From positions 88,573,845-88,637,844 of the forward strand of contig NC_087062.1 in the NCBI RefSeq assembly GCF_963678635.1: 64,000 nt of DNA, read 5' to 3'. Below are positions 34,864 to 44,956 of the stretch, piece after piece; position 1 is the stretch's first letter, and each line of letters starts with the position of its first letter. The notes beneath the pieces were generated by a model, which saw only the letters and a list, made by a program, of their open reading frames with translations, did not search any database and was not told the origin of the DNA. Source of the stretch: Symsagittifera roscoffensis (Eukaryota > Xenacoelomorpha > Acoela > Convolutidae). The translations under genes and the position numbers were made by a program.

Positions 34864-35835
34864 GTTTGAAATTTTTGGTCTAATTTCGAGCTAATTAGTA
34901 AAATAGTTAATAATTGCAATAGCTTATTTGAGCATAATTTAAACCGTGAAAGCTTAATTTCACCCAGGTGAAGGTAGTTTTTGGAGTTTTATTAGCGCAG
35001 TTTTGTGAATCAAAAACTTGAAATAATTCAAAAATTTCATTTTGAAAAAATTGTTGAAATTTTTTTCAATTTTTTTTTTCGTTTTTCTTGTCATTTTTCT
35101 TCAAAAACTGTTTTACTATTGACTTATTTTACTATGATGCTTAAATATGCCTAAGTTCTTTTTTTTGTTCAATTTTTTTTATCACAACAGCAGAAAAAAA
35201 ACTACCAATTTGTGAAAACATTTTTATATTTTTTAAGACTGTGGTCGGAACATTCTGTGCTACTTGCACAGCAGCGGGCTATCCTTGTTTCATTTGCGAA
35301 CATGTTTTCTAAGAACGATTCGATCTCAGATATAAATAAATTTTATCTTTGTCTAATTTTATTTAGAGCGTTCTTATAAATTTTATAAGAAGCGTGTTCT
35401 CCGAATTGAAATTATTTAATAATTTTTGTCAGCTTCCATCAGGTAAATTTAGAAGTGACGTCGTCATTTAACAATGGGAAGATACACTAACACTGCACCG
35501 TGAAAGCGCGAGTCAAATGAATCGGCACCCGAATCCACTTAGACTTCTTTACACCGAGAGTTCCTAATCCCTGTTAACATCATAGAAGATATTCGATTGA
35601 TTAACGCCGAAGTGAAGTGTTTTTATTGTAGACGCGAAATCATTTGCAATAAACTGGATAGTTTCAGTAAAATTATTGCAGATGTTTTAAAATATGCAGT
35701 TTTGCGACTCGTAGTTTTCAGGTAAACTTTGTGTGGATGAGATAATGACTAAATTGAATGACATCAAAAAAAAGTTCAGCAAACTAGTGTGAAAGCTTTA
35801 GTTTGTTTGTGTTGAAAATGTTTTTTTTTCGGTAG

Positions 35836-35940
35836 GAACTATGCTGCAAGCATGTCTGGAGACTAAGCCTATTTTGCCGAGCGGAGGAGCGAAGTCTGAC
35901 TCTTCTGGTGGATCTTCAAGCTCAGTGGGAAATGGATCCG
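35836..35940 (+). CDS. RASGRF: RasGRF exon 9, second copy
   Basis: Same 105-base sequence, acceptor and donor (GATCCG/gtaaga) as the first copy at 32030-32134. This is the copy next to the intact exon 10, so it is the more likely one in a full-length transcript. Counted once in the residue numbering (residues 460-495). Confidence 0.9.
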
Positions 35941-36341
35941 GTAAGAACAGTAGTCTAATACTACTGTAAGTCTAATACTACTGCAGTTTCACGTATCATA
36001 AATTTAAGGCGTTGCAATTTACATGCGGAAGGTTTAGCCTGATATTTTCATTTCTTTTCTTCACCCTGTATGAGAGTAATAGATTATGAGCTATCCAAAA
36101 TTTCCAAATCCTTGAAAACTGCATGTGAACAATGCCTGACAGCTGTCGTTTGTTTTGAAATTTCGCTAATTTTTTCTTCCACTTTTCTGGGCTGATAACA
36201 AACAAAATTCTAATTCAAACAGTTTTTATTTTTGCTCTGAGGGTCTCCAACTTATTGTTTTTCTGCTAGATTTCTCAAATTTTTAGGATAAATGATGCCT
36301 CACAAATAACTTGTGCTTGGATTGAGTAATGAATGAATTAG

Positions 36342-36697
36342 TATCTTCAAGGTCGTTTCGGCAAAAAAAGTCTTTAGGCGCTCATTATCACAACCAACAC
36401 TCGTCGTCAGGGCTATCGTCTGGTAACAACTCGGGATCCAACTCTGGAAACTCTGGATCGCTGAGTAAAAAACGAAGCAGTCCAGTGATTTTATTTGGGA
36501 ACAATAGCACCTCAAACCACCACCACTATCATCCAGGGACCAATGGGACAGGCGGCGCCGGTTCCGGTGGGGGATCGAACTCGGTCAGTTACTTCTCTGG
36601 AGTGGATAAAAAGGAGGCGGTCAAACAGTGTTTCCTCTTCTCCAATCACCTCATCGTCACCTCCAGATCCTCCAGTGGGAAGCTGCATCTAAGCAAA
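36342..36697 (+). CDS. RASGRF: RasGRF exon 10: start of PH2 with a long low-complexity insertion
   Basis: Phase 1 in, phase 0 out (AGCAAA/gttagc). Residues 495-613. The second half, KKEAVKQCFLFSNHLIVTSR and SSSGKLHLSK, matches [21 protein letters not shown] of RasGRF1 PH2. The first half is Ser/Gly/Asn/His-rich (SSGLSSGNNSGSNSGNSG; NHHHYHPGTNGTGG), an insertion between the first strands of the PH fold. The start is uncertain. The AG at 36340-36341 keeps frame but lacks a good pyrimidine tract. The better-looking acceptor TATCTTCAAG (exon from 36352) would read GRFGKK, like the conserved GRLG of RasGRF1, but then hits a stop because an A-run has seven As where eight would keep frame. Confidence 0.85.
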
Positions 36698-37864
36698 GTT
36701 AGCTAACTGCCTTTCAAATTAAAGCTTGATTCATCAAAACTGTCACTAACAAAGCTTTTGAATTCTTATTCCTTTGCTATTGCCAAGTTTTTATGACCCG
36801 CGATATTTTTCAGCAATTGACAAAGTATATCACATTTTTTAGGCAAAGTCAGGTTTTTTCATTATTCTTTGTGTTTTGTCGATGATTTTCGGACAAAAGA
36901 AATTTTTAATTAGCCTGTGATTTTGCTTTGTATTTGCATTTTCATCTTTGTGTATTCGCTTAATTAAGTTTCATCTGGCACGCTAATTAATTAACTTAGT
37001 TTCATCTACGTTTCTGGAAATGTATTTGACATTATTCAGTTTCAAGATTAATGACACTATTGTTCCGATCGCTGAAACTGGTAAGAAACTTTGTCTTCGA
37101 GTGTGTCTCAGTTTTTTCTATCCAAATAGTAAGCTTTCACAGTCGTAAGTTGAACCGAACTAAGTGTCGAGAAAAACTGATTTTGCTTTTTGGTCTAGTT
37201 TTGAGCATTTATAGTGAGTGAGTAGGTACTATAATAGAAAACGTTTATTTAAAATTATTTTTAATCCTTTTGATCCAGTTTCGTCAAATTGGGTGAACTT
37301 CATGAAAAAAAGTACCAGTCATTACACAAGCAATGCTTGGCTTGTATTATAGTATGAACTATCTTTTTTTCCAACCTAAGTCGCAAATATTGTAATATTA
37401 TAACGAAAGTAACGGAATATTTGTGCTCGGGGTGGTTTTTTTCTTCAGACAAATTTCGACTTTTTAACTAGACGTTTTTGACGGGATTTTTTTTTTGAGA
37501 CATTCAAAAAGTATTGTTGCCTTGAGCTTAAATTTAGAAAGAATTTTCACCTGTGATCATTTTCATTTTTCGTAAAGTTACGGGGTTTAAAGATTGCCAT
37601 TTTGGCCAATTTGAGACAATTAACGCTCCATATCTTTTGCGCTATTAACGCGTAAGCGGAGATTTAATCTGTCATAGAAATCGTTCCAAATTGGTTGAAG
37701 GAAGCTTATTTGCCATAATTGATTTATAACTAGGAGCGGAATTTATCACTTTGTACTTAATATGGCGTGTGGGGGGATGATTTTAACAAAAAAAAATCTC
37801 TAATTAAAAAATTCATTTTATTTTTATTACATTTAATTTTTTCATGTTACTACTGCTCCATAGA

Positions 37865-38030
37865 ATGCTCTATAAATTGAGACACGTTAGTTAGTAAATT
37901 TCTTTTTTTTTTCAAATTGACTGGTACTGCTAATGCGTCATAATTGGCGTGCGTCAATTAAGAAATTTTGTAGACTCAAAGTCTTACTCATTCAGTTTTT
38001 CCCCAATAGCGTGGTCGGTCGTATTTTTGC
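37865..38030 (+). repeat. Family E repeat, copy 2
   Basis: Second copy of the repeat at 23829-24030 (ordered blocks listed there), without that copy's internal duplication. Family D sequence (37320-37400) lies upstream in the same order, so D and E may be parts of one larger element. Confidence 0.7.
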
Positions 38031-38221
38031 CTCTGTGTGAAATATTTGATTTCCAAATTTTCAGTCATCTTGTTGGTTGATCAATATGTTTTGAAACCAC
38101 ATTATAACCTGCAAGAAAATCAATTTAACTTGAAAATGCATACTTAGTAAATAATTTGGACTTCATCAATTTTTTCTTATCAATTTTCTTGCGATGATAA
38201 CATGCTGCTGTTGATCTAGTT

Positions 38222-38275
38222 ATTGTTGCCCTTGTTGCTGCTGTTGTTTTTGTTTGTTGTTGTTGTTGTTGCGAT
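38222..38275 (+). repeat. TTG/CTG-rich simple repeat
   Basis: Imperfect run of TTG and CTG triplets (TTGTTGCTGCTGTTG, then TTGTTGTTGTTGTTG). Its minus-strand frame reads as poly-glutamine, but there is no other sign of coding. Confidence 0.8.
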
Positions 38276-38432
38276 TTTGCGCTTAGTCTCTGCGCTGCTC
38301 TTTCAAATATTATTTGGTACAACAAAGACATCTCAAGGAATCCTCCACCCTGTTTCAAGTATGGCTCTTAGCTGCGTTAATGCTTTTTTTTCCGCAAAAA
38401 AAAGTTTTGTACTCTTCCTCTTATTTTTTGAT

Positions 38433-38978
38433 GTTCCGACCATTGAAAATGGGGAGGAACTTGGTATTCGGGTGTGTTTTAATTTTTTTGCTTTTTGTTT
38501 TCCACGCAAAATCAGGTACCGCAAATAGTGATCGGACTGGGTTGAGTGATATATCATATTAAAGTCCTTTCAGTCGTGATTCGAACCGCAAAAAATTGCC
38601 AAAAAGTTTTCCCAGTGTCGAGAAAATCCGGTTTCAAATATTTGATTTTTTGTCCTAATTCGAGCGAATAAAGCAAGCGAGCAGGCTTACAAGCTGAGTT
38701 ATGTTTAATTAAAGACCTTAAAGGTTAATTTTAAGCAAGTAAAACTTAATTTTTGTATTTTTAAAAAGTTTTTCTAGACATTTCTCTGCAAAGATTTTTC
38801 TCCAATTTGCTTATTACTATGACTGTCTAATATGCCTAAATTATACTTTTATCCTTTTATCACACCAAGCAGAAAAGACTACACTAAATTGGAAAAAAAA
38901 ACTTTCTAAACCGTAGTTGTCTATAGACTATGGTCAGAACTTTCTGTGCTACTTGCACAGTAACCGGCTATCTTTGTT
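38433..38978 (+). mobile_element. Family B repeat, most complete copy
   Basis: Reference copy. It starts GTTCCGACCATTGAAAATGG, then GAGGAACTTGGTATTCGGGT, CCACGCAAAATCAGGTACCG, a TTGAGTGATATATCATATTA block, CAGTCGTGATTCGAAC, GAGCGAATAAAGCAAGCGAG, and ends near TGCTACTTGCACAGTAACCG, GCTATCTTTG. No coding capacity. The full element may start further left. Other copies are mostly fragments, in both orientations. Confidence 0.75.
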
Positions 38979-39984
38979 ATTCTGACGCAAACATCTGACC
39001 TCATGAAAATTTTAATTATATTGTGATTTTTTTCCAAGTTATTTGAAAAAAGCCAAATGAAAGATCGAAAAATTTAATTGATTTCAAGGAAACTGAAAAA
39101 AGGATTGAACTTTCGAGTTTCGGGAAAATGTTTATTCGAGTTTTTGACCGATAATTTTTCCTTAAAACTACAACATTTGAAGAAAACTGGTCAATAAATA
39201 GTTCCGGCGATTCTAAAGTGAAAGTAATTCATTTTTTGGAGCTATTCGTTTTTTATTCGAGAACGTTTTTTTCTTCGAGTTAACAATAGGTTTGCATGAA
39301 TTCTAAGAAAAATCAAAGTTTAACTGCGAAAACTCAAATATCAACATGAACATTTTGAAAGACTGTTTCCTAAAAACAAACTATAGTGCTTTAAAAGTTC
39401 AAAAAGCAAAGAAGACATTGAAAATTGTGAAATTATCAGGTGCCCTATGTTGCTATGATTGTTTGCTGTATATGTGGGATAAGCGAACTTTTAGACATTA
39501 GTGAAAAAAGTGGTTTTTTATTTAGGTCTTGTTTGCTTGTTTTTTTTTTAGGAAAAAGTTGTTGACTCTGAATATTGAGTTTTTGCAGTTTGAAATTTGA
39601 TTTGAAGTTCATTTCATCTAGTACGCTCCCCGGTATTAAAAACCGCTTTTGGCGCAAAAAATTTATTTCAAAAAAGACCTATGTTTCGAAAAAGACCCGT
39701 TTTTTAAAATTCGAGTGGAATAAAAAAATTATCTATTGATCCAATTTTCTCTAATTTAGGTAGTGTGAAACAAAGCGAATCTCAAAAAAATCTTGAAAAT
39801 CAAAGAGCAATATTTTGTTAAATTTTTGAGAAATGCTTACGCTTGTTGTTAGCAAACGTTATCAAACTGGAATGTAGATTTTTCTCAGGGTAACAAATAG
39901 TTTAACAGAAGCACTTATTTAACAGAATCACTGGAATCATTTTGCTCATGGTTCATATGAAATCGAAAGTTGGCGTTAATTTGC

Positions 39985-40105
39985 ACTTGCGTATAAAGAC
40001 AAAGGTCAATGGTTCGAATCCGGCCAGGACTTGTTTTTCTGTAGGCGGAAAAATCTCCGTGCGTCTGTTAGTCTGCTTTTTTTGTCGGCTTAGTTGCCGC
40101 AGAAT
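39985..40105 (+). repeat. SINE-like unit with B-box
   Basis: GGTCAATGGTTCGAATCCGG is a good B-box/T-loop sequence. Downstream GTCGGCTTAGTTGCCGCAGA matches the right-hand ends of the units at 2830-3000 and 10425-10580 and near 11560. I read these as a diverged tRNA-derived SINE family. Confidence 0.5.
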
Positions 40106-40499
40106 CAAATTGGCCTAAAAGTTAGGCTTTCTTATTGAAATTTTTTTTGCTATTTTTTTAAAAATATTTTCATGTTTTTTATTGAATTCAATGAATGTTA
40201 TGTGCATTTGGTGCAGTTTTAAAGTTCTTGCTTGAGACGGAAAATACCAGAAGTTCGATTCCAGTTTGTACCTTTTTTTGAAAGATGAAAGTTTTTGTTT
40301 ATTTTGGACTTTCGCGTCTGCTAACTTTTGTCGGCGTAGGTCTCGCAGAAAGTTTCGGCTTCTTTTTTTTATCATTTGGAAGCTCTCTGTAAAAGGAATT
40401 TTTTTGTCCTTTTTGCAATTTCTATGTTTTTTGACGGTTTTGAAGGTTTTTTTTTCAATTTTGATTCGCTTTTCATTTGCTGGTCATCATTCGTTTTGT

Positions 40500-40902
40500 A
40501 GTTTAGATTTTTATTTATGTCGCGATGATTTTTTTAAAGGAAAAATTTTAAGTTTTGTTCAGGCGCAAGTTTACTTTTTTCGCGGTTTGACTGGAAGTTT
40601 CTAAAAGGAAGGCGAATTCCACTATCGAACAGCGAAATTTAAAGGTCACGAAAAACGTGATCGACTTCTGGTTTCGAAAATTTAATTTACACAGTTCACA
40701 GCGAAAAAAATAAGTTACTATAAATCCAGTTTTCTCAATGAGGATTAGCTTTACTGAAATAGTGCCGATATCAATTGTCTAGAAATTCAATTCGCGTTAA
40801 GTCTATTTAGTTTGAATGTTGAGAGATTTTTTTTCAAAAAATACGTCCGTATTTATGTTTACTTGCAATCATTGACGTTTTTCCAACCGTTTTATGGCTT
40901 TG
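40500..40902 (+). mobile_element. Family A repeat lacking its 5' hairpin
   Basis: Begins at the TATTTATGTCGCGATGATTT point and includes AAAAGGAAGGCGAATTCCAC, ACTATCGAACAGCGAAA and GGTCACGAAAAACGTGATCG, the best example of the internal TCACG-AAAAA-CGTGA hairpin. It ends in a decayed 3' hairpin. Confidence 0.78.
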
Positions 40903-41426
40903 TTTATAGGGTCTTGGTTCATTTACAGTTTTCCAACTTTGTTGATTATCTTTTCACTGGTTTTTATACCTGATTATATTTAAACTAATTAATTTTCAAT
41001 GCTAAATTTCACTATAATATAAAGAATATTGCCAAGCAAAAGTTGCAAATTGCTATGGGATGCCACCCGACTGGCTGATGCCTGCTTGGTATTTTCCAAA
41101 GCCGAACTAAGTTGTAAACGTACAATTCCATAAAATGTATGATTATGATTTTTGGCTGGAAAATAAATTAAAAAAAAAACGAAAAATACAAATAATTTCA
41201 AAGCTTTAAAATGACATTTAAGTATAAGCTAACGCAAAAAATGAGGACTAATTCAGTTCGAAATTGTATTGACAGTTCGAAATTCAGATCGAAAATTAAT
41301 TGATTTAGTATTCTATTCGCCAACATTTTAAAAATAGATTTAATGAAAAAATCGATGCAAAAAAACATGATGTAGCCAGCTGAAGTTATAGTGGAATTTA
41401 ATTGAAGTGCGCCTGGAATTCATTCC

Positions 41427-41512
41427 ATTTGTCCTTAACATTAAGATGTCCTTAACTTTGCCCTTTGTCCTTAACATTACCCTTTGTCCTCGATTTGTCC
41501 TTAAAATTACCC
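41427..41512 (+). repeat. Short tandem array of a TTTGTCCTTAACATT-type unit
   Basis: The segment TGTCCTTAACATT and variants (GTCCTTAACTTT, GTCCTCGATTTG, GTCCTTAAAATT) repeat five or so times at irregular spacing. Degenerate minisatellite. Confidence 0.65.
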
Positions 41513-41925
41513 ACTTACTTTTGTGTTTTTCACTGGTGATAAATGTTGCAATATATTATTTATGCCTAATTATATTCAAAAATTATGGTACATAGTTGCA
41601 TAAAATCAGGAAGTCGCTCGCAAATTTTGTTGCTGGCCGACTCGATATAAGAACCAGGTGAGCTCTTTTGCCCCTTTCTTAATGTTTGTGTAATGATCCT
41701 TTTTTTATGAATGTACGTTTTATACATGTTTTAATTCAAACTTTAATGCAGAGTGAGCAAGGAATAAGTTTTAGTCAAAAGAAAACGTTCCACCTCACCT
41801 GTTTTTCTAATAATTGCGCCGAACAACGTAATTCTAAATATTAATTTTATTGTGTGGTGGTCTGTCTCCATCAGAAAATATCTATCTCCATTGGAAAATA
41901 TGGAATTTTTCTAAACAAATTTTTC

Positions 41926-42400
41926 TAAGAGCAGTAATCGTTGTACAAGACTCTTATTTAAGTCTTGGTGATTTTTTTCGTTTTTTTTTGAAAAAAGTCT
42001 CGGAATTTTTCACTCTCATTTTCGATTTTTCGCGGTTTGATTTTTGATTTCTGTTGAAGTTCACTTATTTTTTTTTGTTAAAAGGAAGGCAAACTCCACT
42101 ATCGAACAGCAAAAGTGTAAAGGTCACGAAAAACGTGATCGACTTCGATTTTCGAAATTGGAAAATAATTATCAGATTTCCCAGCGAAATAAAAGTTTTG
42201 CCTGTTGATCCAGTTTTATCAAATTGGACTAACTTTAATAAAAAAGTGGCCATCATAAATTGTTCTACTATTTCAAAGGGCTTTAAGGCCATCTATTTTT
42301 TTATTTGAAATTCAAAAGTTGAAGGCGTTTGAAAAAAATCAAGTCAGTTTTTTTAGTTTCCTTGCGCTCATTACTCTTATCCAACTGTCAGTTGGCTATG
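41926..42400 (+). mobile_element. Family A repeat, near-consensus
   Basis: Decayed 5' hairpin (TAAGAGCAGTAATCG...AAGACTCTTA) followed by a near-consensus body: AAAAGGAAGGCAAACTCCAC, ACTATCGAACAGCAAAAGTG, GGTCACGAAAAACGTGATCG, CTTTAAGGCCATCTATTTTT. The 3' end is CTCATTACTCTTATCC (inverted match to the GTA-type 5' end) plus CCAACTGTCAGTTGGCTATG. Confidence 0.85.
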
Positions 42401-42627
42401 GTCAGATTTTCCAGCGGAATAAAAGTTTCATATATTGATCCATTTTTCTCAATTTGGATTAATTTTATCAAAAAAGTATCAGTCATAAATTTTTCCACAA
42501 GTTCAAAGTGCTTTATGGCCATCTATTTTTTTTCGAAAGTCGAAGGCTGAGATTTAACAAAAAACAGGTTAGTTTTTTTTCTGTTTCTTTGCCGTCATTA
42601 CTCTTTTTCAGCTGTCAGTTGGCTATG
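42401..42627 (+). mobile_element. Second 3' half of family A directly after a full copy
   Basis: Begins immediately after the 3' end of the previous copy with GTCAGATTTTCCAGCGGAAT and repeats the 3' half, ending GTCATTACTCTTTTTCAGCT plus the hairpin and GGCTATG. A tandem 3' end of this sort can arise when a rolling-circle element misses its terminator, or by unequal exchange. Confidence 0.8.
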
Positions 42628-42914
42628 TTTAGACAATTAATCCGTTTTTACTGGCATACATTATGGAAAACTATTCCAAAGTACTGACAATTGAAATAAA
42701 TTTAGTTTATAAAGCTTAAACATGATATATCGAGGACTTTTTTTAAAATACAATTTGGGGAAAAACATGTGCTTAAGAATACATGAAGTACATCAATTTT
42801 TTTCTTGTCAAGTCTGTTTTATAGTATAGGTTTTGACTAAGTTAAAGGAAGTTAGTTCTAGTTGAAATGAGATGGATTCAAAACTGTCAAATTAGAAGTT
42901 ACATCCTGCTTCAG

Positions 42915-42978
42915 GTTCTTGGCAAGATCCCACTGGTCAACGCTACTCTATTGGATGATGATCTGTTCAACATTCCAG
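42915..42978 (+). CDS. RASGRF: RasGRF exon 11: PH2, middle strands
   Basis: Acceptor CCTGCTTCAG, phase 0 in, phase 1 out (TTCCAG/gtaaga). Encodes VLGKIPLVNATLLDDDLFNI plus P (residues 614-635). It lines up with NGVISLIDCTLLEEPE of RasGRF1 directly after LHLTK. Short, but borders, phase and match all agree. Confidence 0.92.
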
Positions 42979-43745
42979 GTAAGATTGCTTTTTATGCCCC
43001 CGGGGGGCTAAAAAAGTTTTAACAACTCGGTCACGGCTGCTCTAAGATTGCTTTTGCTTTTCGGCTCTTTTCCAGTCACTCTTCAATTTTCGTTGGAATT
43101 TGATTTTCGAAATCTTTTTTAAAAAAACGGATCTCTTTAACTATTTCCCCCTTTTGCAAACGAAGGGAGATTCGTTACTAGGTACAAAGTTCACGTATGC
43201 TTAACCATCGAATTGTTTTTTATAGGGATAGCAATTCGTTACTAGGTACATTTGCCACATAAGAAATTGAGCAAAGTTTAAGCGTGATCAGCTGAAAGAA
43301 TTTTTCAAGCATTTCAGTATTCAAGTTGCCATAAGAGCAGTTTTTATCATTTACATTACATGAGATGAAAACTGGAAAGAGGGCGTTCAAGAATGCCAAA
43401 CCATAAAAACGCGGAAAATGAAAAAGTTTTAAGAGCGCCGAAAGTTGACCCTTTCTGCATTTTTTCATCTTCTGTGGTCCTTCTCTTTTTACTGGCTTTT
43501 TAAGTAGAGTTATAATTTGTTGACGTTTTGGAAAACGTTTGCAACTTAAAGGCCCTGTATTCTCAAAAAAGACTCACTGAATACTTTTTGCTGGTCTTTT
43601 GTTTATAGAAGCACAGTCACGTTCTGGTATTTTTCATGAACGATTTTTCATTTTCAAGCTGCAAGTTTTAAACCTGATTATAAGTGAGTTCAACTGACTA
43701 CCATTCATTCTAGTCTGAATTCAAGAGAACATCTTTTCTAATTTT

Positions 43746-44340
43746 CAAGTGCCAATGAACGTAGTAAAGACACTTATATAGGTCGTGATGGTAACTTCCC
43801 AAATGGCATAATTCCCAAATGGCATAAAAATGAAACATTTCCCAAATGGCATAAATTTCAAGTTATGATTGTAATTCAAATGTTTTGTATCAGCTTCTAA
43901 TTCTAACATTTTGTCAGGAACGAAAACACATGTGAACAAGATTTGGAATTAATTGCTTCCAAACAATTTTTATGACAATTGACCACAAGAAGCTTATCAA
44001 TAACCGCAAGCTTATGCTTTTCGCTTTTGATAAAAAATTATAATAAAATTTTCAAGATAAAATGTCAATCAACATTTGAATTGACAACTGGATTAATTTT
44101 CTCACATTGGTCACGAAAACGTTGTTCTCGATTTTTTCAATGCAACAGTTGCATGAAAATTCTGCCATTTGGGAAATTTATATTTTTATGCCATTTGGGA
44201 ATTTTGCCATTTGAGACGTAATCGGTCGTGATGATACTTTTTTTCTTTTTCCTAGGAATTTCGATTTTTCACGGTTTGATTTTTCCAGTTTCAATGGGCA
44301 TTTCTGTATTTGTTTTAGTTTCAGTTCATTTACCTTGTAA
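43746..44340 (+). mobile_element. Family A repeat split by a nested element
   Basis: The left piece, 43746-43790, is the 5' end (CAAGTGCCAATGAACGTAGT, then ACACTTATATAGGTCG). The right piece continues at 44224 with TGATGATACTTTTTTTC, GATTTTTCACGGTTTG and TCAGTTCATTTACC. Excision of 43791-44223 with one target copy restores the usual GGTCGTGATGAT sequence. Confidence 0.78.
43791..44223. mobile_element. Mutator-like MITE with 10-bp target duplication and triple terminal motif
   Basis: GGTCGTGATG flanks it on both sides (43781-43790, 44224-44233). About 70 bp at each end form an imperfect inverted repeat. Within each arm the unit TTCCCAAATGGCATAA recurs three times with small changes. The 433-bp body has no transposase. 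A 9-11-bp duplication and long internally repetitive inverted ends fit the Mutator superfamily; without a transposase this is inference. Its ends differ from those of the element at 22822-23263. Confidence 0.83.
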
Positions 44341-44649
44341 AAAAAAAGAAATCAAACTCTAATACAAACAAAAAAAGGGTTCATTTCTAGTTTCAAAAGT
44401 TTTATAAGCCTTTTTAGCGATAAACAGATCATTACTGAAATTTGATCTATCGGCGGGAATATAACAGCAAAGTGCCGAAACTTTGCTATAAAGACGGCTC
44501 CATAATTGATCCTACTGCAAACTTATTTCATGGTGCTTTTAATCTAGTTTTCCGAAAAATTCTCGGAATGATCTACACTTTTTTTTCATAAATAAGTTTT
44601 TTTAACCCATAATAGAGAAATATTATTCTAACTCAGTCATTGTTGCTTT

Positions 44650-44956
44650 TAAGAGCCGATGAACTAGTTCAAAGTCTAAAGATCACCGAACACGTAATCG
44701 ACTTTTAGTTTCGAGAATGGATTTTCAGGTTTATCAGGTTTCCCAGTAAAAAAATATTACCGTTTGATCCAGTATTCTCAAATTGGGTTAATTTTATCCA
44801 AAATTATTCATTCATAAATTGTTCTAGAAATTCGAAGAGCTTTAAGGTCATCCATTTTCTTTTTGAAATGAAATCTGAAAGATGGGTTTTCCCAAATAAA
44901 TTCAGTTTATTTTTTTGTTTACTTGCTTAAACAAAACAAAACTGTCTGTTGGCTCT
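44650..44956 (+). mobile_element. Family A repeat, internally deleted
   Basis: TTAAGAGCCGATGAACTAGT, then AAAGATCACCGAACACGTAATCG, CCGTTTGATCCAGTATTCTC, CATTCATAAATTGTTCTAGA, and the 3' end CTGTCTGTTGGCTCTG. The CAGGAAAAGTC to AACTCCAC segment is deleted. Confidence 0.78.

Larger units (their letters stand above)
32661..36466 (+). repeat. 3.8-kb tandem duplication, unit 2
   Basis: Second unit (3,806 bases) of the duplication described at 28856-32660. It contains the same family A copies (32996-33608, 34123-34486), the family B foldback (34586-35291), exon 9 and the start of exon 10. It runs directly into the intact remainder of exon 10, so unit 2 is linked to the functional downstream gene. 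Confidence 0.95.
36698..42914 (+). other. Intron 10 (6.2 kb), repeats
   Basis: Family B fragment (37061-37250), family D (37320-37400), family E (37865-38030), a TTG/CTG-rich microsatellite (38222-38275), the best family B copy (38433-38978), a decayed family A copy (39440-39840), a SINE-like unit (39985-40105), family A copies (40500-40902, 41926-42400, 42401-42627) and a short tandem array (41427-41512). No coding exon is apparent. Confidence 0.65.

Noticed and set aside
38125-38358. Minus-strand frame with a poly-glutamine run
   Set aside because: Produced by a TTG/CTG simple repeat in intron 10; no other coding sign.
41427-41512. CRISPR-like spaced repeats
   Set aside because: Units are irregular in length and spacing and the host is a eukaryotic intron; it is a degenerate minisatellite.
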